DNA of 64,000 nt from Lunularia cruciata (GCA_948567375.1 OX419757.1:11346001-11410000); one strand, 5' to 3'; positions 1 through 12,100 are shown, numbered from the stretch's first letter. Notes: a model not told the origin generated them from the letters alone. Made by a program: numbers and translations.

Positions 1-750
1 CAGTCTCTTAAGCGGAATGGGGAAGGGGCCGTGAAGATATTGTCGGGGCATAGCGTGAGGTGGGTGACCGAGTAGCGATCAACTCCCGCTCTCTGCGGTC
101 AACGGACAGCGTGCTTGAAGGCGCCCCAGGCGAGAATCGTTCCAGAGCAGCTCCTGGCAACCTCTCTCCGCAGTACTTTCCTTGTTTGCTCTGTAAGGGC
201 CGGCTCCGTAGACCTGTTATTGAAGTCCACGAAGCTAGAACACCTGAGTCGTCCCGCGTTCTATATGTTGCCTTTGGAAGGACTAAATCCTAGATCTCAT
301 TTCACTGCAACGAAATCAGGAGATAACTTTTAAGTACGTATCTGTGACAATCGTTTTGAGATCGCAAAATAGAAGCTGATAATTACTTCCGTGATTTCAC
401 GACTGGATCTTCTTCTCTTCTGATAGTTCCATTGGGTTACAAACGGTGTCGCAACGTACCGTGGCATCATAGTTTTTCAGCATAACAGCATCATGTTTGC
501 AGGCTCCATTGCTTTATATTTTGTCAGCCATTCTTAGCCATATACTCCCAATTGCAACGAACACTGAATGAACTTCCAAGATGTGACATACAGAACTTCA
601 TGCCAGGTGACGAGATATCTACGCTACGATAGTTTTGCAGAGCAGATTCTATGCATCAGAAGCAGAATAATATGTTCACCTCTTTCACCATTGCGTATGC
701 ACAACTCATGAGGTATATTGCCAAGAGGCAAATACCTTATCAAGACTGGA
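1..750. other. Left flank without recognisable gene
   Basis: No convincing coding region. Short open frames at 60-333 overlap each other in different frames and show no known motif. The stretch ends at the left target-site duplication (746-750) of the copia element that follows. Confidence 0.5.
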
Positions 751-952
751 TGAATTGAGAAAATGCAGTAATATGGCGCTTTACTAATTCATTAAATTTT
801 TTATACTGCCAGTTTCATGTCTTAAACGATAAACTAATAGTGCCACGCTCCTACTTACTTACTCGATATACTTACTCTATATATCCTTTGAATCGATAAG
901 CTGCTAAGCTGTAGTTATTACCGTTGCACAGCTATGTGCCAACATTCTAACA
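751..952 (-). repeat. 3' LTR of the copia element
   Basis: Begins TG and ends CA. It matches 6413-6604, most clearly in its last 100 bases, including the shared end reading roughly GCACATAG...AACATTC on one strand or the other. A purine-rich tract (AAGGAGGA on the minus strand) lies just inside it and would be the polypurine tract. Confidence 0.7.
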
Positions 953-999
953 TCCTCCTTTAGTACTAGTTGTCTAGCCAAACACTACTAGTGATATCC

Positions 1000-1496
1000 A
1001 AATTTCTCCAAGTGACGATCAAGACCCTTTCAAATTCAGCCATAGGTAGATCCTAAATATACAGTATATGCCAATTGCTTTTCTACTAAACAACAAATGA
1101 CATGAACCTCATTGCTTTGTACCTTTTCCACATACAAAATGAAGTTGTGTCTCTAAGTGCGTTCTATGAGAGTGGAATAATGCATTGCTCGTGAGATGAA
1201 CTCAGCTCAAGTTGTCCCAAAGAGATTAAGTTCTCATTGAGCCATGTCGCTTCACATGTTGCATTTAAGACAGCACTGTACTTCACCTCGGTGGAACTAA
1301 ATGAAACAATTAATTTATTATTAGCCAAATAACTTATGATTGCACCGCCTAAATAAATGTATAGCCAAATATAGACCTTCTTGATGTTCAACATCCACCA
1401 CAATCTGCATCCGACTAGCCAACCAATATCAAAATTTGATTTGATGAATAGTTTGCATATCTCAAACCAAAGATCTTGGTGCCTTTTAAGTAACAA
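1000..1496 (-). pseudogene. copia RNase H fragment
   Basis: The minus-strand frame contains 'LGGAIISYLANNK', 'SSTEVKYSAV' and 'ATCEATWLNENL'. These correspond to the copia RNase H segment usually read as GGAISW-SK-Q, LSSTEAEY and EA-WL--LL. Past an in-frame stop at about 1155, a recognisable C-terminal part continues ('VEKVQSNEVHVI', then 'LDRHLEKFG'), which is the standard end of copia RNase H just before the polypurine tract. It is a relic with stops. Confidence 0.75.
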
Positions 1497-1571
1497 ATAG
1501 CTTCCTTTCTTATAGTCATGTGAGAAAGGTTTTTGCCATAAATAGACTAACTCGTTCCACTACATATTCTA

Positions 1572-1609
1572 CATTTGGCCTTGATATAGTCATATATCAA
1601 GGCCAAATG
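1572..1609. repeat. 16-bp perfect inverted repeat
   Basis: CATTTGGCCTTGATAT (1572-1587) is followed, after 6 bases, by its exact reverse complement (1594-1609). It lies inside the decayed copia element. It may be a small foldback relic; function unknown. Confidence 0.6.
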
Positions 1610-3612
1610 ATGATTATGTATGAGATTATATCTTATTATATCTTATTATATATATAGCGCGCTTGGTGTAGCTAATTCATTGATATTGCTAGTAATCCTT
1701 AGCTGCTAGTCTAGCCTTATGACGTGCAAGAGAGCAATCTACATTGCTCATGATCTTATATACCCAACGTGTAGGAATGGCCTTTCCATGGGGAGGTCAT
1801 TTGTAGCTTCTAAATAAAGAGAGAGAGTTCATGTATGTTCTTGTACTTATCCTGTTATCTCATCTAGTTCTTGGCAAATTGATGTTAGATTCATGATGCA
1901 CTCTTCCAAAAAGAGGATAGGTATTAGTTTCAATCGTGAAGACTACCGTTGTGTTGACTCAATTGATTTAAGTTCATCGGTTTCTATAGATGATTGAGAT
2001 GGATTAAGGACTGATGTCAAGGTGCATCATCCTGTGGTACAGTTTCTTGAAGTTCTTCTCCTCTTGCATTTTGATGATAATCTTGAATAGTGCCATAATC
2101 CTCCTCCATAGTATATCTTAAGATTGATGTACTACAACATCTTAAGAGGCATATTAATCATTTGTAGTATTTCAATGGTTTTGAGCTAGTTATAGATAGC
2201 TAATTTTTGTAATAACTAAGCTAAAGGTATATCTATTTACATGAGTGTGGCTACATCAGCAAAAAGATCCAACATTTACTTACTGGATATTCAATGGGAT
2301 TCCTTCATGAATTTTAAATTAGATTACATTAAAGTAAAATCTCTTAAGGAAATTATTTATTAGAGTGTGAGTTTGTGGGTGATTTTATATTAGATTATAT
2401 TGGAGTGTGACTTTTATCTTTAATTATGTATGATCAAATTGAACTTGTATATAAGAAACATTATAATCTTATTGGTTTGACCAAGTTAGGTGGATTTGAC
2501 TTGACTTTACACTATATTCCAGTTTTTAATTAGTAATAGCATCATATGGAATATGCTTAGAAAATTCCAAGAAGAAGCATATGAGGCCAAAAACCCATAT
2601 GAGTGTACATTGACTAATGTTTCTTTGTTGTGAAAATATAAGTCATTATTAACATCATAGAAGCACAACTCGTATAGAAGTCACACAAACTCCAAAGATC
2701 TACAATAATATTCACAACTAGAATCAGATCTCAAATCTGAATATCAATTCAATAATCAGCCAAAAATAGGCCCTAATTACATTGTCAAGCCACACCCACT
2801 CTAGCTAAGAGAATTGAAATGACTCTCACTGGCCTCTGTCTAACATAACCAAGAGCTCAAAGACTGAACATAAAAAAGTGGCTCTCTAGAGCTATGCTTT
2901 GAAATATACCGCTCTAAAGCGGCTAGGAATCTAGTCTTAACAATACATTTGATGGCCCAACTGACAATGTAAACAAGGCAACTAAAAGCATGATCAAGAA
3001 CCTTAGTGTAGTAGACGGCCGCCACCAAGTAACACATGAGCAGCTATTGATAAAATTATATCTGCCAAGATACTCACTCTAGTATCCATGCAAACTTGCT
3101 TAAGCGCTACAAAATTCATGACATCTTATAGGTAATTTCAGTAAAGAAAGAAATTTACCAAATTACCAAGAATTCACTATTTAATGAGTATATACGGAGT
3201 CTTAAGAATGGAAAGACATCTTATCCTAAATAAATTTAGAGCATGGATTGAGTGAGTGAGTAGAAGGAGAATTTATGACTATTACCTATATCTATTACGT
3301 AAAGAGTGAATTTTCTACTTGAGTGGCTCACTATTACAAACTTTGATCATGGAGTAAACTCTAACACTAGAGGATCTTTTGTGATTGTGCATAAAGTACT
3401 TTTTATGTTGAAGTTGGTGAAATTTTCTCCAATGTTGCATTTTTGAGGAGTTTGGGCATAAGAGAGTAAATGAGTGAGTTAGTAATGAATGAGGAGAATA
3501 TGAGAATGAATGCAAGATTGTTTTTTGAGTTATCCTTGATAATGATCAATAAAAAACTTTCCTTCCTTCTAAGACATGGTGCATACATAAACTATCAATA
3601 GAAGTATCCCTT
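1610..3612. other. Degenerate interior of the copia element
   Basis: AT-rich sequence with many stops on both strands. I see no protein motif. Its position predicts reverse transcriptase, but I could not recognise any RT motif here. Confidence 0.4.
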
Positions 3613-3680
3613 TTAAAAATAGAGATTGTGCCAAGCTTATCTCTCACCTAAGATAAGCTTGGCACAATCTCTATTTTTAA
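3613..3680. repeat. 30-bp perfect hairpin (foldback)
   Basis: 3613-3642 and 3651-3680 are exact reverse complements across 30 bases with an 8-base loop. The stem contains the core GAGATTGTGCCAAGCTTATC. This is far beyond chance in 70 bases. It could be a foldback/MITE relic or a hairpin-forming transcript segment; no evidence for either is visible beyond the structure. Confidence 0.9.
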
Positions 3681-3819
3681 TGCATAACTTTGAGATTTTT
3701 GGTAAGTTGACAATGTCTTCTTTAACAAAAGAAATATCTTCATTTGATATCATCTTATGGATAGTATTTTAATTGTAAAAGACAAAAGGAGAAATAATAG
3801 CATTGAAGATTACATTGAA

Positions 3820-4110
3820 ACTCTCAAATGCATGAAGCTCTAAATGCATATCATGAGCTTCAACCTTGGTATTTATAGGGAAGATAAGTACAAGACCTCC
3901 AAGAAGCTCCCAAGGAAGATTCCCTCTAGAAGCCACCTTTCTTGGGGTGTAAGCTAAGCTAGCAATCTACCTAGCATATAAGCTATGCTAACCATTTAAC
4001 TTGGCATACAAGTTACTCAACCATTGGGAAATTCCTAGAAGCTTCTAGAACATTCTTAGCATTCATAGATTATGCTAGTTTAATCTCTTTTAGCTAGATT
4101 TAGCTAATTC
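3820..4110 (-). repeat. Divergent LTR-like segment related to family-1 chromovirus LTRs
   Basis: Contains the same ordered landmarks as the family-1 LTRs at 55781 and 60948: CATGAGCTTC, GGTATTTATAGG (a minus-strand TATA box), then AAGAAGCTCCCAAGGAAG, TCTAGAAGCC, AAGCTAAGCTAG and finally GAAGCTTCTAGAACATTC. It is strongly diverged and both ends are unclear. It probably represents an old solo LTR nested in the copia element. Confidence 0.55.
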
Positions 4111-4469
4111 TAAGAACTCATTAGCTTTTGCAAACTCTTCTACTAACTCCATATTAATACATTAATTGAACTATATAAGCTTTCTCATTGTGCAAAAAGC
4201 TAAAATTAAATTTTTTGCTCTTATCATTAAGTTGGTTGTGTTCAGTTTTAGTATTATGTATCCATATAACACAACAAAAAAATGGATGTTTGTATACTAT
4301 TGGTCTTATACCAATATTTATCTTTTTTAAGTCAATTCTTTCAATGTTTGGGTTGAATATTAAATCAATTTATACATAAAATTGTATATTATTCTCCCCA
4401 AAATATATTAAATTATGTTACTTAAGCATGAAATGTGCAATATTCATTTTTATTTGATTTTATTTCTCA

Positions 4470-4760
4470 ATTATGCAATTTGATTGGAGGGTATGAAGTT
4501 GTTTCTTGAGTATGGATCCCATACTCATCATATAGTTGTTTGAACTATGTACTTCATTATGAATCAACCCTTTTGTTTATGAAAATAACCTTAGTTCACT
4601 CTACTTATGCAAATGTCCCTAATTCTCTTTTCAACTTAATTTCAATAAGTTCAAGAAGTTCAAAGAGTATAATAATACTATTGAAATTTGTTCAAAGAAA
4701 AGATACTTAAGTAAAACATGAGTAGTCATCCACTGCTAATATCTTGCTACTCCATGTGAC
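4470..4760 (-). pseudogene. copia integrase fragment
   Basis: The minus-strand frame reads 'YDEYGIHTQETTSYPP', matching the copia integrase block usually read E-GI-RQ-T-PYTPQ. Upstream sequence resembles the preceding integrase core only weakly. Stops are present. It lies between the gag and RNase H relics, as expected for copia. Confidence 0.5.
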
Positions 4761-5297
4761 AATTCTTGCATTGCTCTGCTAGGTCAATAAGTACTAATGA
4801 TTGACATTGTTCTCTTAGTAGTGTTTTGTGGAAACTTAGTGCATATCTACTTGCCCCTTAAGCATATTTCACATTCATTGTTGATGTTCCATGCAGTGGA
4901 AGAAGTCCCTTTGCCATCTTATTTTCACTTATAATTTTGAGGTTTCAACATTTAATTGTCCAAGGTTGTCAAGCTAGATCTTGATGCCATTCATTGTTCT
5001 AGCCAAAGTTGCTAATAATCAAGGTGTTTCTTTCTACTTGAATCTTATAAAGTTTGCCATGCTAGATGTTACACATAATCCATTTACTAGCATATTTTGC
5101 ATAAGTAACCTTGTATTCTAGTGGATTCAGCAACACTTCAATCACATGTTGATCAAATCGATCGATATCAGATTGTGTTGAATTGTTAGAATCTATAACA
5201 TCGTACGTATAATTTCTCTATTGAAGGTAAATTCATGGGGATAGTTTCTTCTCAAACTAAGACATATGACGTATGAAGATCCATCACAAACTACTAC

Positions 5298-5741
5298 TTA
5301 TGCCATTTTGAATACTCTGCAACCATTGTCTAATACCATATATCTTGTTGATCTTGTATGGAAGTAAACAAAATTAGAAGTCTTCCGTAAATGGTCTACC
5401 TTCCTGTATTCTACAGTCAATCTCTCTAATGGCATATTGTCTTGCCTTGTCAAAGAATACGGGAGCTTTCCCTTGACCTTTGTTTGGATGAAGCTATTTG
5501 AAACCAAACAATTTGTTCTCCTGTAGAGCGTGCTCTTTGCTGTACGAGGAATCCGTTTTTTTATTATCTTCTTTGGGGTTATATGGGATCTTTGTGAATG
5601 ATATAAACCAAAACCAAAATCAAAGTGATATAAATCACTTTGGTTTTGAAATGAATTCTTTTGGAGTGAAAAAGCGCTCCCGCCTGCAAAATTTTCATCA
5701 CTGTCCACAAATTCTTTTCTCCTATTCTTGGAGGAATGCAC
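5298..5741 (-). pseudogene. Open frame inside the copia relic, function not recognised
   Basis: A 147-codon open frame between the gag and integrase relics. It is rich in basic residues. Near its end 'YMVLDNGCRVFKM' is vaguely like the copia protease 'W-LDSG-S-HM' block, in the right relative place. That resemblance is too weak to be sure. A 14-bp imperfect inverted repeat (5616-5629/5634-5647) lies within it. Confidence 0.3.
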
Positions 5742-5979
5742 ATAGCTATGTGAAAGCAGTAATCATTAGTCTAATCCATACATGTTTCTACCGCAATGCT
5801 CATACGATGATAGAACTTCCATGATTTTATCGTCCATCAATCGTTACATTGACTTAAATGAAATTATCTCTCAAATCCTCCATTGTATCAAAGTGACTTG
5901 ACTTACTTAGTTGTATTGATATCTTGCAACGGTGATAAAAATCTTCGTCAGAGTGCAAATATTCTTGTCATTCTACTCC

Positions 5980-6250
5980 CTAAATGTGCACAACCAACAT
6001 ATCCCACGTCTCCTTTGAGGGAGATGCATGTCTAAGGAGAGGAATTTGAAACCCCACAATGGACATACTTAAAATTTTAATTGCTTTCTCGTCCCTCTTA
6101 TCAAATTCTCTGAAATGCTTTCTCGTATGTTGCAAGAGACGCCTTTTCAATGCCATTAACCATGTCATGAAGGTTAACAGCCATCAATGTGCCCAACACT
6201 CTATATTTCCACAAGCTGTGATTACTACCATCTAATTCAATTTTGGCCAT
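5980..6250 (-). pseudogene. copia gag relic
   Basis: Starting from an ATG at 6250, the frame reads 'MAKIELDGSNHSLWKYRV', a typical copia gag opening (a LDG-NY--W motif). After a frame break the adjoining frame reads 'DEKAIKILSMSI' and 'SPSKETWDML', matching the usual gag block in which a short run of serine/leucine residues precedes '-A-WD-L'. It sits about 150 bases inside the 5' LTR and primer site, where gag should start. Confidence 0.7.
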
Positions 6251-6400
6251 TGCCTATTACTGTACCTCTAACATGCTCAAAATATTATCACTAATCCTTC
6301 TAACTTGCTCAGAATATTATTGTCCATCGCCTCTTATTGTTCCTCTAGCTTTCGGGTTGATTTTGCTTATGAAACCCGATGAGAAGTTTGTAGCGCTGTA

Positions 6401-6412
6401 GCTCTGATACCA
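6401..6412 (-). other. Primer-binding site (initiator tRNA-Met)
   Basis: Minus-strand TGGTATCAGAGC, the standard plant retrotransposon primer site complementary to the 3' end of initiator tRNA-Met. It directly abuts the right LTR (6413), fixing the orientation of the copia element as minus. Confidence 0.85.
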
Positions 6413-6604
6413 TGTGAGCGATGAGAAGTTGGCAGCGCTTTACCTCTGATAGCATGTGAGCATTTGAGATGTTGCTGTAGGATGGTGTTTTCCTGATTCA
6501 TTGAAATCGTTACACTGTCAGTCATGAACTACTTAAATGATAAAATGATAAACTACTAATGCCTGTCTCTTATCGTTGTCCAACTATGTGCTAACATTCC
6601 AACA
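6413..6604 (-). repeat. 5' LTR of the copia element
   Basis: TG...CA boundaries, next to the primer site on one side and the ATGGA target duplication copy (6605-6609) on the other. It is similar to 751-952 but clearly diverged, so the insertion is old. Confidence 0.7.
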
Positions 6605-6689
6605 ATGGATATAATACTCGGCTGAGAAAGAATGTCTTTCACATATCACATGTAATCTAGATTTCTACATCGAGTTTTGAACTCGTCAA

Positions 6690-9024
6690 TCATATATGCT
6701 CAATATGTTCCTTTGGGCCGCTCTGATCGAGATAAGGAGATTTTAACAAAGTTTCTTGCGCATTGAGCTGTGAAGGAAGATTGAAAGAAGGCAGCTTGAT
6801 AGCAGAATCAATCTCGTCAGGTAGGCCTCTGTGGCGCCCCATCAGCATAACAACTGCTATGATGATCTTCCTGGAGCATGCCATTTCCCAGAGAAGCTAT
6901 AGGGCACATCTGTGCAAGTTGAACTCTGCGATAATCGCAGTGCGCAAGTGTAACCTACCGACATACCCACACCACCATATGCACTGCAAACAAGTGAATG
7001 ATATGTCGGTTAGACCACTTCTCCTCTCAAGCGTACTACTTTCTGTCAAATCGAAAATCAGTGATTGAACGTTGAGTCTAAATTCAGCTTAGCCTCGCCA
7101 TCAATTTGAAGTGACGTTTGTGAAGATAAATCGATGAAGAGAGGTACAACTTCAATATACGTGGAGTTTATACCTACCTCACAACCTCAAAGATGATATT
7201 AAACACCGAGAAGTTCAAGGGGTCCTCTTGAATCTGATTCCCTTCCAAAATGCAGATGATAAACAGGATGATACAAAGATAGGCAGAGTCTTTGGCAATC
7301 AGCTTTCTGCTCTGGAAAACCAGGCTATTATCACCCAATTCTGTTTCCCACTTGCCGTTGTCATGGAAAACTGCGATGTCTGCCTCATCATATTCAGAAG
7401 AATTTTGCCTCAACAAAATTATCGGGTAAGCAGCAATGTACCTGATGGACATCAAAAGCTACTCGTCGATCAGTGAGTACTACTATGGAGAAGAAGAACA
7501 AGAAAAAACATCTGCTGCTGTCTAGCCATATTTAAGGTATCCAAAGACATTTTACAGATTTTTCACCTCCATCGTACTGGTGCTGATGCTAGGTTCACGT
7601 CACGGGTAACAAGCATACATCCTATCAAAATCAGCAGTTCCTGCGAGGATGGAGAGAACTTACATCATGAAAACAAAAAGCACCAGCATTGCTGTGTTGA
7701 GCTGACTTATAGCCACTACTGCACCTCCAGAATTACGCACACTTACGGACTGGTAGACTCCGGCAACAATTTTAGAAAGTGGATCGAGATCCTTCAGTGC
7801 AACTGAGTCCCAATTTAAGACACAGAAGAACACGAGCTGGACAACAGTAAATCCTAGCACTGTGAGCGCGAGCCACAGAGTTTGTGTGGCCGGGAACAGA
7901 TGGGTGTAGCACTTTCTGGGGTGTTCGAGAAGATAACTGAAAACTGGCTTTCTAGTCTTTGGTGCAGAATGATGAAGAACCTTTATCAGCAACCGCAGGC
8001 AAAGGGGATACAGAAGGTTCCCCGTTAAAGATATAGATGTATAAAGGAGTAACAATATGTGATGCTTCTGAAATGGAATCAAATTATCATCGTGGACTGG
8101 AACTCCTGAATTGGTGAAAGCGGAGACGGAAGTGAAGAATGAGAAGAAGACAGTATTGAGGTTCCTGATCCGCAGCTGAGCCTCTGCCTCCGGCGTCACT
8201 GAAAAGTAGAACTCATTCAGGAGGAAAGCTAAGAGCTGAACCACAATGATGTAGGCTGGAACTACCTTACTTAGTACCACAAGGCTCTGCTGCTCATAGG
8301 TGCTCTTTATCTGTGAAGGAGATGGAAGTGCAGATAGCAATTCCTTATTCTGCCCATCTTTGAACCAGTTTGTGTTATGGTGGTGCACCGGAAGTTCTTT
8401 CTGCGTTTCAAAAGTTTGAAGCATCCTCTCACCAGATGCTTCATGCTCGGCTCCAACATGCATCGGTGAGACAAGAGGACTGACAGACCTCATTCCTGTT
8501 GACAAAGCGTGTATCCCAGGATTGTGAATCGTATCATCCCCCCCATCAGTATTCTGCTCTGGGGGAACTCCCACATCCTTTCCAGAGTTTCTGAGAAGCT
8601 GTTTGTAGTGGCGATGAAAATAGTGGCGTCTAACGTACACAGGCATGAGAGAGGTGAATGCATGACTCCCCAAGGTCATCAAGATCAGGAAGAAAAACTT
8701 CTCTTGTAAGGAAAAATCAGCCATTCTCATAGTTGTCAGACCCGTGAGAGTCAAAATTGATGTAATGTTGAAAAAAGCATCCACAATCGAAATATCTCTG
8801 GAGGTCGATATACGAGACAGCCACAGTATGGAAGTACCTAAAATTATCAAAACGAGGAAGTATGAGAGATGGAGTCGGTAAAAGGTGACATTGGCCATAA
8901 TCAAGTCGGTGGTGAGTTTCTCATCCATCCAGCTGCAGTAACCACGAGTTGAACTTCTCACCTTCCGCATCACGTCAGACAATCGACTCACGCAGCCCTT
9001 CATTATAATGATTTTAGTCCACAT
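6690..9024 (-). CDS. HKT: HKT/Trk-family potassium-sodium transporter, with an apparent frameshift in the last exon
   Basis: Plasma-membrane monovalent cation transporter of the HKT family. Exons: 9024-7664, 7441-7178, 6983-6690, with GT-AG junctions that keep the frame (AT|G and AG|T split codons). I start at the ATG at 9024; the frame stays open upstream to about 9180 without another ATG. The four selectivity-filter glycines are present: residues 95 ('LTLTGLTTM'), 307 ('FTNSGVP'), 433 ('VRNSGGAVV') and the one in 'AYGGVGMSVGY' of exon 3. This is the GGGG pattern, unlike the Ser-GGG of class I HKTs. Exon 2 has 'EDPLNFSVFNIIFEVV', a family hallmark. In exon 3 the frame reads to 'YSFSGKWHAPG' and then meets a stop. 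The conserved ending 'RKIIIAVVMLMGRHRGLPD' continues one frame over, as if one base were missing near 6870. This is either an error, an allele or an inactivated gene. Large cytoplasmic loop between the first two pore units (residues about 145-250). Confidence 0.85.
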
Positions 9025-9126
9025 CGACAGATTGACTTTGAAATCTAAGTTATCAGCACTGGAAGCAGCTCGTAATTCGGAGTGAAAACATCCATGGAGC
9101 GATGCCAAGTTTCTCTTGGAATCCAC

Positions 9127-12100
9127 CCTTAACCGAGTGCTCCATGAAAATGAATCTTCCAGACTTGACCATGTATCTCAAGTTTGATGAGCAACCAAAC
9201 TCACTGCCTCTGAGCAGGGTTTAAATCTCGAGCAACCATTTTAGTAAAAACTGACCATTTCTCACTGAATATCTCTAGCTTATCTATCATGTGTATATGG
9301 GAGGTAGAAGATGTCTCGCAAGTACACACTTGCACGGCTTGATTACAGGATATCGACCCAAGGCATATCAGGTCATGCAGAATACAAGAACAACGTTGGT
9401 CGAGCTAGAATCAAGACACTCAACCGCCTCTTGCTCAACAGCTAATCCATCTGCAACCTTTCTCTCTTCAGTGAAGTTGCGTCTTCTAAGACTGTACTAT
9501 TGTACTGCCGGCCCTTCAGATCCAATAGTGCGTTGTAGTGTGATGAAACCAAGAGCCCAGTATGAGATAACATAGTGCAAGTTGAAAGCGGACAAGGTGA
9601 AAGAGACAAAGCTGTACAAGATTCCAGCAGAACAAAATGTCCTAGGTTTGTGCCAATATCAACAGCTAAAATGAAATGAGAAAAACGATGTGGAAGTTAG
9701 TTCCAACTAAGTTAGAATCCATCCACTTGGTTTTACTATAACTGTGAACTAAAACATGGGAATGAATACCTCCTGAGCAAGTTGACACTAAGGGAAGGCG
9801 ATCATAACAAACGATGTTCTGGGCAGGAAGAAAAATATCATGTTGATATGTCTGTTAGTGTTGGGTTGGCTGCAGTTTCAACCAAATTTCAGGGTTCTGA
9901 TCATGAAGAGTTTGGAGGAGGAATCACAGAAGCAGAAGAAACCACTTGGCGGTACTTAGGGAGAAGAATCTGTTTACGAATTCTATACCAGACTCCACAA
10001 AAACTCCAAGCAAGGCGGTGGGAAAGCAGGATATTCAATCAAGGTGGGTCCATCAGCTAACAAACGATCACCCTGAAACCGTGACTTGATACGGAATGAG
10101 GACACCAATCTCAACAACCGTTTAACGGGATTGACATGTGTGTATATCACCCACTTAGCAGCTGCAGATTCAGCACTTGAACTGTTCGAATTGTTGATAG
10201 CGATATTGGGTTTACGTGTTTCGATCAAACTCGACTCATCCCGGCAACAGCACACGGATTTACATTGACATCAACGTGCTGAATCAACATGTGCAGGCAA
10301 CATGGACGTGCTTTCCGTGCTAGAGAGGCTTCAAATATATATATCTCTGGGCTTGAGAGTCTTCATTCCTTTCACTATCGTATGCGAGGGGTCACTGTTG
10401 ATATGGGTCTAACTGTAGCGCGCCAACTTCTCTAGATTGGATCTTTATCCTAAATCCGTACTGCCTGCTCTCTGGTAGTGGACCAATCGATTACAAATGA
10501 GATACCCAACCTATTCGATTCGTGTCCACATTTTCATGGGAACACGTAAGGTCTGGTGGTTATGAAGTCCTACTTATTGTATGAGATCATCCCCGTACTG
10601 GTATTGGTCGGGGAGTCAATCTGTGAGCGACTTGTTCTCAAAAGTAGACTTTGGTTCTCGCTGATTTCAGCCTTCATCCTTAGCTTCGGAGACTTCAAGA
10701 GACTCCTTTCAATGCATAAATTGGCCTGATCTATGATAGCCTCATGTTCATCTTATATCGAGTGAAAAAATTGCCAATCTTTATAAGATATCTGACCTGT
10801 TTCAATAGACTCCAAGGTTACCATGTTCAATCTATTGCCATTGCCATTTTCAGTCGATTCTCACCCTAATTACTCTATATCCACCTATTGGATCCATATG
10901 AGAAATCTGAAGCAATTATAAGTTCGTTTTGACCGGCTTTCGTCACATTTTGCGCCAATTTTCCATTTGGAGATTGTAAAATTTGGTCAGTGCAATCCAC
11001 TTTAGCTTTCAGAATTCAGCTGCAGTCCAATTCGCTGGAAACGACACCTTTCTGCAAATGAGAGTATTCAGATGTGTGGTGTAATTTTCGCCTTCCCATA
11101 TCCCGTGTTAGAAGTCACGACTCACACCTGTGTAGAAAGCCCATGGGTAGACATTCAAAGTTTCAAACGTGAACTTGTAGGAGCGCGAGAGCGTAAGTAC
11201 TATGAAATACAAAGCTGTTATACGACAAGGTCCTCTATGGACTAGGCTGCTCAGCAGTGGTATCGACCGCTCTTCTTAGACAAAAATGTGTGCTCATTAG
11301 TAAAGCGACACACAAACCCTACGACTCGTCCTGTTACAGCAACCAGTACAGCCTTTCGGTTATTCCAGATAGAATTCCCCCGCCTGACGAACGTGGAAAA
11401 AAATCACAGCAGGAAATTGAAGAATCAGTTCGACAAGCTAAGCAGCAATCGAGGGGAGTGCAACCAATCCATCAGACGATTCTGTCCACCAATCTTACAA
11501 TTAAGATGCGCTGACAGTTGGAGTACAGACGACATCTGTGCCCCAAGCAAGGAGTTACGATGCCCCTTTGTTTTGCACTGGCGACACCCCATCGAAGGGG
11601 CGTTTGGAAACTTGACATAATCCGCTTCTATGTGCCGCAAACTGTATTCTTAACTAAAAGGCGAAGAATAGATCGCTCTGGGCAGAACACACGCTCCTCA
11701 GGGAAGAAGTCGAAATCCTAGGTGTCTCCGTACATTCTAGGATCCAGACAGTGTCACGCTTCAGGTATATGGCTTTAATGGTACCAGCACCACCTCCAGC
11801 ACGGTGAGCACTGTAGTCATTTCCCTGTATAAAATTTTCAATACTGGGAAATGAATCCGGTGAAGTATGAGTGATTCAGTGGTGAAAACTTTAATCTACT
11901 GTAGATCAGGCACCTGATCCAGGGAACAAAGTTAAGTGCAAGCTGCGAGTGTGACGTTGGACTGAAAATCATCTCGCGTGGAATCAAACTGACAGATTTC
12001 GTAGAGCTGATCAGTGAACCAATAGCTCCAGTAATTTAGCCGATTCATCCCTGAAACTCGAGGACTGATTCTAGAAAGAAATCTCACCTCGGTCCAATCT

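Larger units (their letters stand above)
751..6604 (-). mobile_element. Decayed Ty1/copia LTR retrotransposon
   Basis: A minus-strand copia element bounded by two related LTRs (751-952 and 6413-6604). The 5 bases outside are CTGGA on the left and ATGGA on the right, a target duplication with one mismatch. A perfect 12-base match to the plant initiator tRNA-Met primer site lies just inside the right LTR. From right to left I find gag (about 6250-5980), integrase (about 4760-4470) and RNase H (1496-1000), which is copia order apart from unrecognised RT. The frames are full of stops and the middle is heavily diverged; part of it is other inserted material (see 3613-3680 and 3820-4110). The element is dead. 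Identity rests on gag and RNase H motifs plus the LTR/PBS structure. Confidence 0.8.

Noticed and set aside
5616-5647. 14-bp imperfect inverted repeat in the copia relic
   Set aside because: Short, with a mismatch, in AT-rich DNA where such repeats occur by chance.
7664-9126. HKT start at 9126
   Set aside because: The codon at 9126 is GTG; the first in-frame ATG is at 9024, which gives an N-terminus of usual length before the first membrane segment.
9782-10255. Overlapping open frames upstream of HKT as a separate small gene
   Set aside because: Opposite-strand frames of similar length overlap each other and neither shows conserved features.
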